Origin: an uncultured Zoogloea sp.
GTDB taxonomy: Bacteria; Pseudomonadota; Gammaproteobacteria; Burkholderiales; Rhodocyclaceae
Reading direction: 5' to 3'
Assembly (NCBI GenBank): GCA_937967645.1
Contig: CALBTT010000169.1
Location: forward strand, 1 to 29,587
DNA: 29,587 nucleotides
Made by a program: the position numbers and the translations under genes
In this document: in pieces, positions 7,117 to 16,264 of the stretch
Layout of the letters: every line of letters starts with the position of its first letter
Numbering within the stretch: the first letter of the stretch is position 1
Notes under the pieces: generated by a model
Database searches by the model: none
Seen by the model: the letters and a program-made list of their open reading frames with translations, nothing else
Told to the model about the DNA's origin: nothing

Positions 7117-8640
7117 ATGTCGGAGTATTCAAAGGATTCCCAGGTCCAGCCGGTTGATCCGGTGGACGAGCGTCTGCCCACCGGGCGCCTGTTCACCCTG
7201 GGCCTGCAGCATGTGCTGGTGATGTACGCGGGAGCGGTGGCCGTGCCGCTGATCGTCGGGCGGGCCCTCAAGCTCGACGCGGAACACGTGGCCATGCTGA
7301 TCTCGGCCGACCTGTTCTGCTGTGGCCTGGTCACCCTGATCCAGTCCCTCGGCTTCGGCCGTCACTTCGGCATCAAGCTGCCGGTGATGATGGGGGTCAC
7401 CTTTGCCGCGGTGGGCCCGATGGTCGCCATGGCCAACGTGCAGGGTGGCCCCGACGGGGCCCGGGCGATCTTCGGTGCGATCATCGGTGCGGGCCTCATC
7501 TCGATCGCCATCGCGCCGCTGATGAGCCGCCTGCTGCGCTTCTTCCCGCCGGTGGTGACCGGCACCATCATCGCCATCATCGGGATCAGCCTGATGCGGG
7601 TCGGCATCGGCTGGGCCATGGGGGGCCCCGCCCCGCTGGCCCAGAGCGTGGATGTGCCCAAGCTGGTCGCCATGGTGGACGCTGCCAAGGCCAAGGCCGC
7701 CGAGTCCGCCGCCAGCCTCCCGCCGGGGGCCGCCGCACCGGAGGTCAAGCTGCCCGGCCCGGTGCCCATGAAGGACAACCCCAACTACGGCGCCCTCGAC
7801 AACATGGGCATCGCCGCCTTCGTGCTGGCCACCATCCTGCTGCTGGTGCGCTACGGCCGCGGCTTCGTCTCGAACATCGCGGTGCTGCTGGGCATCGTCA
7901 TCGGCTGCGTGGTGGCGGCCGGCATGGGCAAGATGCACTTCGACAAGGTGGCCCAGGCCCACTGGGTGGACATCGTCACCCCCTTCGCCTTCGGCATGCC
8001 CACCTTCGACATCGTGATGGTGCTGACCATGGCCCTGGTGATGGTGGTGGTGATGATCGAATCCACCGGCATGTTCCTCGCCCTGTCGGAGATCACCGGC
8101 CGCAAGATCAGCCAGCAGGACCTCTCCAACGGCCTGCGCACCGACGGCCTGGGCACCGTGATCGGGGGCCTCTTCAACACCTTCCCCTACACCAGCTTCT
8201 CCCAGAACGTGGGCCTGGTCGGTGTCACCGGGGTGAAGAGTCGCTGGGTCTGCGTGGCCGCCGGCATCATCATGGTGGTGCTGGGCATGCTGCCCAAGAT
8301 GGCGGCCCTGGTGGAGTCGGTGCCCACCTTCGTGCTCGGCGGCGCCGGCCTGGTGATGTTCGGCATGGTGGCCGCCACCGGCGTGCGCATCCTCGCCAAC
8401 GTGGATTTCAAGAGCAACCGCAACAACCTGTACATCGTCGCCATCTCCATCGGTGCCGGCATGATCCCCCTGGTGGCCCCGCGCTGGACCCAGCAGATGT
8501 CCCACAGCCTGCACCCGCTGCTGGAGTCCGGGATCCTGCTCACCTCCATCGCCGCTGTGGCCCTCAACCTCTACTTCAACGGTGGCAAGGCTGACGAGGC
8601 CGGCGCCATCGAAGCCGCCAAGGCCGCCGAAGCCCACTAA
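7117..8640 (+). CDS. NCS2-family purine (urate/xanthine) permease
   Basis: A 507-aa inner-membrane transporter of the nucleobase-cation symporter 2 family, hydrophobic over most of its length. The NCS2 signature QNVGLVGVTG begins at Gln363, and the substrate-site region has the acidic motif MIESTGMFLALSEITG. A long Ala/Pro-rich loop (about residues 190-225) interrupts the first half. The start at 7117 has GAGGAG 6 bp upstream; longer in-frame extensions are not plausible. Neighbours and family make urate or xanthine the likely substrate (UacT/XanQ-like), but the sequence alone does not separate these. It heads the block permease-tsx-enolase-urea channel. Confidence 0.93.
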   Translation: MSEYSKDSQVQPVDPVDERLPTGRLFTLGLQHVLVMYAGAVAVPLIVGRALKLDAEHVAMLISADLFCCGLVTLIQSLGFGRHFGIKLPVMMGVTFAAVGPMVAMANVQGGPDGARAIFGAIIGAGLISIAIAPLMSRLLRFFPPVVTGTIIAIIGISLMRVGIGWAMGGPAPLAQSVDVPKLVAMVDAAKAKAAESAASLPPGAAAPEVKLPGPVPMKDNPNYGALDNMGIAAFVLATILLLVRYGRGFVSNIAVLLGIVIGCVVAAGMGKMHFDKVAQAHWVDIVTPFAFGMPTFDIVMVLTMALVMVVVMIESTGMFLALSEITGRKISQQDLSNGLRTDGLGTVIGGLFNTFPYTSFSQNVGLVGVTGVKSRWVCVAAGIIMVVLGMLPKMAALVESVPTFVLGGAGLVMFGMVAATGVRILANVDFKSNRNNLYIVAISIGAGMIPLVAPRWTQQMSHSLHPLLESGILLTSIAAVALNLYFNGGKADEAGAIEAAKAAEAH

Positions 8641-8702
8641 GCCTTCCGCGCCACCCACGCCCAGCTCCACCCTCAGCCAACCCGCCGTTCCGTCGTGATC
8701 GC

Positions 8703-8722
8703 GCGTGCAGTCCGCTGCACGC
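8703..8722. other. Short perfect hairpin between permease and Tsx-like genes
   Basis: GCGTGCAG and CTGCACGC form an 8-bp perfect stem with a TCCG loop, 63 bp after the permease stop. No T-run follows, so it is more likely an mRNA-stability or processing element than a terminator. Confidence 0.4.
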
Positions 8723-8769
8723 CGGGGCTTCGCTCGGCCATCGCTCACAAGAAAAGAGGAGACACCACC

Positions 8770-9624
8770 ATGATCCGCAGCCTCACCCTCGCCGCCTTGC
8801 TCGGCGCCATCGCCCCCGCCGCCGTCGCCGCCACCTGGAGCGACACCTTCCTCGGCTACCGCTGGGGCACCCAGTTCCGCGAGCCGAACAACACCCAGGA
8901 CGTGCGCAAGCATGTGCTGCAATTCACCCACGCCAGCGGCTATGCCACCGGCCAGAACTTCGTCAATCTGGACGTGCTGCAGTCCGACAAGAACGATCCC
9001 CTGTCGGGCGGTGGCTCCGGTGCCACCGAGTTCTATCTCACCTACCGCCACCAGCTGCACCTGGGCAAGCTGCTCGACAAGGACCTGTCCTTCGGGCCGG
9101 TCAAGGAGGTCGCCTTCACCGGTGGTTTCGACCTCAACACCAAGAACACCCGCTTCGCCCCGCGCAAGCGCCTGGTGGTGGCCGGCCCGACCCTCAAGTT
9201 CGACGTGCCCGGCTTCCTCGACGTGAGCCTGCTGGCCGGCAAGGAGTGGAACCACTGCGGCCTGGGCAGCCCGGCCTGTCCCGAGGCCGAGATCGGCTTC
9301 GATCCGCAGCTGATCCTCAGCGTGGCCTGGGGCATTCCCTTCCAGGCGGCCTCGCTGCCCCTGAAGTTCCAGGGCTTCCTCAACTACAACACCGCCAAGG
9401 GGCGCGACTACGCCAACGTGAAGACCGAGGCCGAAACCCTGATGCGCACCTCCCTGATGGTGGACGTCGGCCAGGTGGCCGGCAGCCGCAAGAACACCCT
9501 GCTGGCCGGGGTGGGCTACGAGTTGTGGCTCAACAAGTTCGGCAACCACGCCAACGCCGCCGGCGTGACCAAACCCGGCATCAACACCCGCACCCCGACC
9601 CTCCAGCTGGAATGGCATTTCTGA
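8770..9624 (+). CDS. Tsx-like nucleoside-specific outer-membrane channel
   Basis: A 284-aa outer-membrane beta-barrel protein. The signal peptide is MIRSLTLAALLGAIAPAAVA with cleavage after Ala20. The mature protein opens with TWSDTFLGYRWGTQFREP, as in Tsx-related nucleoside channels, and ends in the terminal Phe (LEWHF) needed for barrel assembly. Alternating amphipathic strands run throughout. The ATG at 8770 is preferred over the upstream in-frame start because of its AAGAGGAGA ribosome-binding site and the clean signal peptide. It probably lets purines or nucleosides cross the outer membrane and feeds the NCS2 permease encoded just upstream. Confidence 0.85.
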   Translation: MIRSLTLAALLGAIAPAAVAATWSDTFLGYRWGTQFREPNNTQDVRKHVLQFTHASGYATGQNFVNLDVLQSDKNDPLSGGGSGATEFYLTYRHQLHLGKLLDKDLSFGPVKEVAFTGGFDLNTKNTRFAPRKRLVVAGPTLKFDVPGFLDVSLLAGKEWNHCGLGSPACPEAEIGFDPQLILSVAWGIPFQAASLPLKFQGFLNYNTAKGRDYANVKTEAETLMRTSLMVDVGQVAGSRKNTLLAGVGYELWLNKFGNHANAAGVTKPGINTRTPTLQLEWHF

Positions 9625-9654
9625 TTCCGCCAGGCCACCCGGAGATCTCTTCCC

Positions 9655-10938
9655 ATGCATGAAATCACCCGCGTCGAGGGCCTCGAGATCCTCGACTCCC
9701 GCGGCAATCCCACTCTGCAGGCCACGGTCACCCTGGCCTCGGGCCATCGGGGCACGGCGGCGGTGCCCTCCGGCGCCTCCACCGGCAAGCGCGAAGCCCT
9801 CGAGCTGCGCGACGGCGACCCGGCGCGCTTCGGCGGCAAGGGCGTGCGCCGTGCCCTGGCCCACCTGGAAGGCCCCATCGCCGCCGCCCTGACGGGCCGT
9901 GATGCCGCCGACCAGACCGCTCTCGACCTGGCCCTGTGCGACCTCGACGGCACGGCCGACAAGTCCCGGCTGGGGGCCAATGCCCTGCTCGCCGCGTCGC
10001 TGGCCTGCGCCCACGCAGCCGCGGCTGGCCGTGGCCTGCCCCTGTACCGCCACCTGGCCGTGGACGGGCTGGAGCCGCTGCTGCCGGTGCCGCTGATGAA
10101 TGTCATCAACGGCGGTGCCCACGCCAACAACAGCCTGGACATCCAGGAGTGCATGATCGTCCCCCACGGCTTCGAGCACTTCAGCGAGGCCCTGCGCGCC
10201 GGTGTCGAGGTATTCCATGCCCTGCGCAGCCTGCTGCAGCGCTATGGACTGCCCACCGCGGTGGGGGACGAAGGCGGCTTTGCGCCCAATGTGGCCGGCA
10301 CCCGCCAGGCCCTCGACCTGATCCTCGAGGCCATCCGCGCCGCCGGCTACCAGCCCGGCGAGCAGGTGGCCCTGGCCCTCGACTGCGCCGCCTCCGAGTT
10401 CCACCGGAACGACCGCTACGTGCTGGCCGGCGAGGCCCGCGCCTTCACTCGCGCGGAGTTCTCCGAGTACCTGGTCGGGCTGGTGAACGACTACCCCATC
10501 GTCAGCATCGAGGACGGCATGGCCGAGGACGACCGGGCTGGCTGGGGCCAGCTCACCGACCGCCTGGGGCGGCGCATCCAGCTGGTCGGGGACGATCTTT
10601 TCGTCACCGACGTGCATCTGCTGGCCGAAGGCGTGGAGCAGGGCCTGGGCAACGCCATCCTGATCAAGCCCAACCAGATCGGTACCCTCGGCGAGACCCT
10701 GGCCGCCATGGCCTACGCCCGCCGCGCCGGCTATGCGGCCATCGCTTCGCACCGCTCCGGTGAGACCGGCGACACCACCATCGCCGACCTGGCCGTGGCT
10801 ACCGCCTGCGGCCAGATCAAGACCGGCTCGGCAAGCCGTTCCGACCGGGTCGCCAAATACAACCGCCTGCTCGCCATCGAACGGGAGCTGGGCGCCGCCG
10901 CCCGCTTCGCCGGCACCGCGGCCCTCGGGCGCCACTGA
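9655..10938 (+). CDS. eno: Enolase (phosphopyruvate hydratase), probably pathway-dedicated paralogue
   Basis: A 427-aa enolase converting 2-phosphoglycerate to phosphoenolpyruvate. All core motifs are present: LEILDSRGNPTL, SGASTGKREA with the mobile-loop Ser, NVINGGAHANNSLDIQE, DEGGFAPN with catalytic Glu206, SIEDGMAEDD and LVGDDLFVTD for Mg binding, IKPNQIGT with catalytic Lys338, and SHRSGETGDTTIADLAV. Several usually fixed positions differ from housekeeping enolases (IQECMIVPHG, KTGSASRSDRVAKYN). It sits 30 bp after the Tsx-like gene and 10 bp before the urea channel gene, away from pyrG/ftsB. Its likely job is to link glycerate 2-kinase (16265) with pyruvate kinase (18113). A second enolase elsewhere in the genome is inferred, not seen. 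Confidence 0.95.
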   Translation: MHEITRVEGLEILDSRGNPTLQATVTLASGHRGTAAVPSGASTGKREALELRDGDPARFGGKGVRRALAHLEGPIAAALTGRDAADQTALDLALCDLDGTADKSRLGANALLAASLACAHAAAAGRGLPLYRHLAVDGLEPLLPVPLMNVINGGAHANNSLDIQECMIVPHGFEHFSEALRAGVEVFHALRSLLQRYGLPTAVGDEGGFAPNVAGTRQALDLILEAIRAAGYQPGEQVALALDCAASEFHRNDRYVLAGEARAFTRAEFSEYLVGLVNDYPIVSIEDGMAEDDRAGWGQLTDRLGRRIQLVGDDLFVTDVHLLAEGVEQGLGNAILIKPNQIGTLGETLAAMAYARRAGYAAIASHRSGETGDTTIADLAVATACGQIKTGSASRSDRVAKYNRLLAIERELGAAARFAGTAALGRH

Positions 10939-10948
10939 GAGGCCCGCC

Positions 10949-11461
10949 ATGCTGCTCGGACTGGCCCTGTTCTACGTGGGTGCGGTACTGATCCTCAACG
11001 GCCTGTGGATGTTGGGCCGCATCGGCGACCGGGAGATCCCGGTGATCAACCTGTTCGCCGGCGGGCTCAGTCTGCTGGTGGCCCTCAAGCTGGCTTTCGG
11101 CGAAGGCGCCGACCTGGCCTCGGTGAAGGCGGCGGCCCTGTCGTTGCTGTTCTCCTTCACCTACCTGTGGGTCGCCATCAACCGCTACAGCGGGGCCGAC
11201 GGCCGCGGCCTGGGCTGGTTCAGTCTGTTCGTGGCGATCACCGCCGTACCGGTCGCCGCCGACGCCCTGCGCCTGGCCAGCACCCCGGGTGAATGGTGGC
11301 TGGGTCTGTCGTGGGTGGCCTGGTCGGTACTCTGGCTGATGTTCTTCCTGCTCCTCGCCCTCGGCCGCCCCCTGGCCCGGCCCACCGCCTGCATGGCCAT
11401 CGGGCAAGGCGTGCTGACCGGGTGGTTGCCGGGTTACCTGATGCTGACGGGGGGGTTGTAG
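10949..11461 (+). CDS. AmiS/UreI-family urea or short-amide channel
   Basis: A 170-aa membrane protein with six hydrophobic helices over nearly its whole length. The first helices (LALFYVGAVLILNGLWMLG and VINLFAGGLSLLVALKL) match the AmiS/UreI family of proton-gated urea or amide channels. It starts 10 bp after the enolase stop, so it is co-transcribed. Allantoicase and ureidoglycolate lyase, encoded at 25196-26761, each release one urea per purine, and no urease is in the window, so export or controlled passage of urea is the likely role. Direction of transport cannot be told from sequence. Confidence 0.85.
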   Translation: MLLGLALFYVGAVLILNGLWMLGRIGDREIPVINLFAGGLSLLVALKLAFGEGADLASVKAAALSLLFSFTYLWVAINRYSGADGRGLGWFSLFVAITAVPVAADALRLASTPGEWWLGLSWVAWSVLWLMFFLLLALGRPLARPTACMAIGQGVLTGWLPGYLMLTGGL

Positions 11462-11544
11462 CTGTGTTTTGGGGGGTTTCCTTTGTTCTAAGTTGGATTG
11501 GCCGGGATTTCGCCCCGGCGGGCGACCTCCTTTCTTGCGTCCCA

Positions 11545-11613
11545 TGTAGGGGCGGCTTCAGCCGCCCGCGGACTCCGATCAAGCACTTGCGGGCGGCTGA
11601 AGCCGCCCCTACA
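11545..11613. repeat. REPIN-like REP doublet in left arm of copy 1
   Basis: A 69-bp doublet of inverted REP sequences, TGTAGGGGCGGCTTCAGCCG and its mirror, around a spacer containing GGACTCCGATCAAGCACTT. The spacer is in the opposite orientation to that at 11942, in line with the arm orientation. It sits at the same place in the arm as in the other REPIN-bearing arms. Confidence 0.85.
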
Positions 11614-11941
11614 GGCTGCTCACGCCAGGCGGCCGGCGCGGAACTCGCCCTTCGGGCTCAAACAGCCGCGCCGGACTACCCCGCCTGCCGTTCCGCTGCT
11701 CGGCGGGTCGGAACGGGCTTTGGCCAAGCTCCGAGCCTCTGCGGAAAGACTCGCGGATGCGAGACCTTGGGGTTTTGTTTTTCTCGTTGGAAGCCAACCT
11801 CGGCTTCAGCACACGCGCGGTGTTTGCGAAAAGCCCGTTCTGACCCGCCGAGCAGCGGAGTATCGGGCGGGGCCTTCCGGCGCGGCTGTCTGAGGAGGCG
11901 AAGCCGACGAGTTCCGCGCCGGCCGCCCGATGCGAGCAGCC

Positions 11942-12010
11942 TGTAGGGGCGGCTTTAGCCGCCCGCAGGTGTTTGATCGGAGTCCGTGGGCGGCTGAAGC
12001 CGCCCCTACA
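11942..12010. repeat. REPIN-like REP doublet in right arm of copy 1
   Basis: A 69-bp doublet (TGTAGGGGCGGCTTTAGCCG ... CCGCCCCTACA) with spacer AGGTGTTTGATCGGAGTCCG. In the partial arm at the window start, this position is occupied by the alternative module with GTTCGCGCAGCGAAC. Confidence 0.85.
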
Positions 12011-12214
12011 CGCGACGCAAAGAAAGGGGTCGCCCGCCGGGGCGAAATCCCGGCCAATTCAAGGTGGAAAAAAGGAAAGGCGCCCAGTAAAGCCACCCAA
12101 CCACTCCATACCAAAAGTACCGAAAGAACCGATCCCGCCGGCAATTCAAACGGGATCCCCGAATCCCTAAGCTGTCCCCATCGACCCATCGGACAGACCT
12201 ACAAGGAGACACAC

Positions 12215-13990
<1,776 letters not shown>

Positions 13991-14003
13991 GCCCTGTCTG
14001 ATT

Positions 14004-14026
14004 GGGCGGCTGAAGCCGCCCCTACA
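14004..14026. repeat. Solitary REP between gcl and hyi
   Basis: GGGCGGCTGAAGCCGCCC forms a 7-bp stem with a TGAA loop, followed by CTACA. It is a single half of the doublets seen elsewhere in the window. It ends directly at the hyi ribosome-binding site (AAAGGA, 14026-14031), so it can shape translation or mRNA processing between the two genes. Confidence 0.85.
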
Positions 14027-14038
14027 AAGGAAAAGACC

Positions 14039-14812
14039 ATGCCGCGCTTTGCTGCCAACCTGTCAATGCTGTTCACCGAGCTGCCCTTCATGGAGCGCTT
14101 CGGCGCTGCCGCCGCGGCCGGCTTCAAGGGGGTGGAATACCTCTTCCCCTACGCCTTCGCCAAGGAAGACCTGGCCGCCGAGCTGGCTCGCCACGGCCTG
14201 GTGCAGGTGCTGCACAACCTGCCCGCCGGCAACTGGGAGGCCGGCGAGCGCGGCATCGCCTGCGATCCGGCGCGGGTTGCCGAGTTCCGCGAGGGCGTCG
14301 CCCGCGCCATCGATTACGCCACCGCCCTGGGCTGCTCCCAGGTCAACTGCCTGGCTGGCATCGCCCCGGCCGGTGTGTCTGCCGAAGTGCTGCGCGAGAC
14401 CTTTGTGGCCAATCTGCGCTTCGCCGCCGCCCAGCTCAAGGAAGCGGGCATCCGCCTGCTGATCGAGCCGATCAACACCTTCGACATCCCGGGTTTCTAC
14501 CTCAACCGGACTGCCCAGGCGTCGGAGATCCTCGACGAGGTCGGCTCGGACAACCTCTTCATCCAGTACGACATCTACCACGCCCAGCGCATGGAGGGCG
14601 AACTGGCGGCCACCGTGGCCCGCCACCTGCCGCGCATCGCCCACATCCAGCTCGCCGACAACCCAGGCCGCCACGAGCCGGGCAGCGGCGAGGTCCACTA
14701 CCCCTGGCTGCTGCGCCACATCGACGGCCTGGGCTACACCGGCTGGATAGGCTGCGAATACAAGCCGGCCACCACCACCACCGAAGGGCTCGGCTGGCTC
14801 GAGGCCTACTGA
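14039..14812 (+). CDS. hyi: Hydroxypyruvate isomerase
   Basis: A 257-aa TIM-barrel isomerase that interconverts tartronate semialdehyde and hydroxypyruvate. It has the family start RFAANLSMLFTELPFMERF, the active-site strand LLIEPINTFDIPGFYL with a metal/catalytic Glu, and the late motif IGCEYKPATTTTEGLGW with the second catalytic Glu. Length equals the E. coli enzyme. It follows gcl with a 48-bp gap that holds a solitary REP, and precedes glxR by 51 bp. Confidence 0.96.
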   Translation: MPRFAANLSMLFTELPFMERFGAAAAAGFKGVEYLFPYAFAKEDLAAELARHGLVQVLHNLPAGNWEAGERGIACDPARVAEFREGVARAIDYATALGCSQVNCLAGIAPAGVSAEVLRETFVANLRFAAAQLKEAGIRLLIEPINTFDIPGFYLNRTAQASEILDEVGSDNLFIQYDIYHAQRMEGELAATVARHLPRIAHIQLADNPGRHEPGSGEVHYPWLLRHIDGLGYTGWIGCEYKPATTTTEGLGWLEAY

Positions 14813-14863
14813 AGCCCCCGCCCCGACGAGAACACCACAAAGACAAGGACAGGAGACAAGATC

Positions 14864-15757
14864 ATGGCAAACATCGGATTCATCGGCCTCGGCATCATGG
14901 GCGCCCCCATGGCCGGCCACCTCATCGCCGGCGGCCACACCGTGCATACCTTCACCCATGGCACCACCCCGGCGGCCCTCGTCGAGGCCGGCGCCCGGGT
15001 GTGCGCCAGCGGCGCCGAGGTGGCGCGGGCGGCCGACATCATCATCACCATGGTGCCCGACACCCCCCACGTGGAGGACGCCTTGTTCAACCCCGAGGGT
15101 GTCGCCGCCGGCCTCACCCCGGGCAAGATCGTGGTGGACATGAGCTCCATCGCCCCGGTCGCCACCAAGGGCTTCGCCCAGCGCATCAAGGCCCTCGGCT
15201 GCGAGTACCTGGACGCTCCCGTGTCCGGCGGTGAGGTGGGTGCCAAGGCCGCCAGCCTGACCATCATGGTCGGCGGCAGCGAGGCCGCCTTCGACAAGGT
15301 CAAGCCCCTGTTCGAGCTGATGGGCAAGAACATCACCCTGGTGGGTGGCAACGGCGACGGCCAGATCACCAAGGTGGCCAACCAGATCATCGTCGCGCTG
15401 ACCATCGAGGCGGTGGGCGAGGCCCTGCTGCTGGCCGCCAAGGCCGGCGCCGACCCGGCCAAGGTGCGCCAGGCCCTGATGGGCGGCTTTGCGGCGTCGC
15501 GCATCCTCGAGGTGCACGGCGAGCGCATGGTCAAGCGCAGCTTCGACCCGGGCTTCCGCATCGAGCTGCACCAGAAGGACCTCAACCTGGCCCTCGCCAC
15601 CGGCCGCCAGCTCGGCGTGTCCCTGCCCAACACCGCCACCGCCCAGGAGCTCTTCAACGCCTGTGCGGCCCATGGCGGCGCCGGCTGGGACCACTCCGCC
15701 CTGGTGCGCGGGCTGGAGAAGATGGCCAACTTCGAGATCGGCCAGCAGGCCGCCTGA
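14864..15757 (+). CDS. glxR: Tartronate semialdehyde reductase (2-hydroxy-3-oxopropionate reductase)
   Basis: A 297-aa beta-hydroxyacid dehydrogenase reducing tartronate semialdehyde to D-glycerate with NAD(P)H. The Rossmann motif GFIGLGIMGAPMAGHL is at the N-terminus, the substrate motif DAPVSGGEVGAKAASLTIMV in the middle, and the catalytic Lys170 lies in GQITKVANQ. Length and motifs fit GlxR/GarR. A good AGGAGA ribosome-binding site precedes the ATG. It is the third gene of the block, followed 11 bp later by the DUF3830 gene. Confidence 0.96.
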   Translation: MANIGFIGLGIMGAPMAGHLIAGGHTVHTFTHGTTPAALVEAGARVCASGAEVARAADIIITMVPDTPHVEDALFNPEGVAAGLTPGKIVVDMSSIAPVATKGFAQRIKALGCEYLDAPVSGGEVGAKAASLTIMVGGSEAAFDKVKPLFELMGKNITLVGGNGDGQITKVANQIIVALTIEAVGEALLLAAKAGADPAKVRQALMGGFAASRILEVHGERMVKRSFDPGFRIELHQKDLNLALATGRQLGVSLPNTATAQELFNACAAHGGAGWDHSALVRGLEKMANFEIGQQAA

Positions 15758-15768
15758 GGAGCCGAGCC

Positions 15769-16191
15769 ATGCGCCACCTTGCCATCGAAGTGGGTTCGCG
15801 GCGTTTCGTCGCGCGCCTGGAGGAAGAGGCCGCCCCGAAGACCTGCGCGGCCTTCCTGAAGCTGCTGCCCTTCTCCAACCAGGTCATCCACTCCCGCTGG
15901 AGCGGCGAGGCGGTGTGGGTGCCGCTGGCCGATTTCGACACCGGCCTGGATTTCGAGAACCACACCAGCCACCCCTCGCGCGGCGACGTGCTGCTCTACC
16001 CGGGGGGCTTCTCGGAGACCGAGATCCTGTTCGCCTACGGCAGCAGCCGCTTCGCCAGCAAGATGGGGCAACTGGCCGGCAACCACTTCCTGACCGTGGT
16101 GGAAGGGGCGGACCAGCTCATGGACATGGGCCGCGAGGTACTCTGGAAGGGTGCCCAATGGATCCGCTTCACCGACCTGGGCAAACGCTAG
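15769..16191 (+). CDS. DUF3830-family cyclophilin-like protein
   Basis: A 140-aa cytoplasmic protein resembling the DUF3830 family, small beta-rich proteins with a cyclophilin-like fold. Recognisable segments are FVARLEEEAAPKTCAAFLKLLPF near the start (reminiscent of cyclophilin APKT..NF), HSRWSGEAVWVPL, and RGDVLLYPGGFSETEILFAYG. The biochemical role of the family is unknown. It is placed between glxR and ttuD with short spacing (11 and 73 bp), which ties it to glyoxylate/glycerate metabolism. It may bind a small metabolite or aid an enzyme, but that is speculation. Confidence 0.75.
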   Translation: MRHLAIEVGSRRFVARLEEEAAPKTCAAFLKLLPFSNQVIHSRWSGEAVWVPLADFDTGLDFENHTSHPSRGDVLLYPGGFSETEILFAYGSSRFASKMGQLAGNHFLTVVEGADQLMDMGREVLWKGAQWIRFTDLGKR

Positions 16192-16264
16192 ACCAGCCGG
16201 GTGGGGACGGACCCATGCCCGTTGCCCAGCCTGGCTGCCCCCACCATCAAGACAGGACACCACC

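Larger units (their letters stand above)
11472..12093. repeat. Composite inverted-arm repeat, complete copy 1
   Basis: This element fills most of the 753-bp gap between the urea channel gene and gcl. The left arm (about 11472-11729) is in reverse orientation and the right arm (about 11814-12093) is forward; both contain REPIN modules. The arms share GACCCGCCGAGCAGCGG and GAGTTCCGCGCCGGCCGCC but differ between them: the left has the hairpin AGCCCGAAGGGCGAG, the right AGGAGGCGAAGCCGACGAG. The 47-bp core (11731-11777) recurs inverted in copy 2 at 19864-19910, 39 of 47 identical. No gene is credible inside it. The last 120 bp before gcl should contain its promoter; I see only weak candidates. Confidence 0.85.

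Noticed and set aside
8856..8861. Promoter within the Tsx-like gene start region
   Set aside because: No -10/-35 pair of acceptable quality was found; the gene is more simply read through from the permease.
7129..10950. A 1273-codon open frame on the minus strand
   Set aside because: It is antisense to the permease, Tsx-like and enolase genes, is Gly/His/Gln-rich without any domain, and arises from high GC with biased third positions.
11545..12010. CRISPR array
   Set aside because: The repeated palindromes are few, occur as inverted pairs and have near-identical spacers, unlike CRISPR repeat-spacer units.
11609..12212. Several 65-130 codon frames within the repeat element
   Set aside because: The same translated strings recur at each repeat copy on both strands (for example RRVPRRPPDASS), so they reflect the repeat and not genes.
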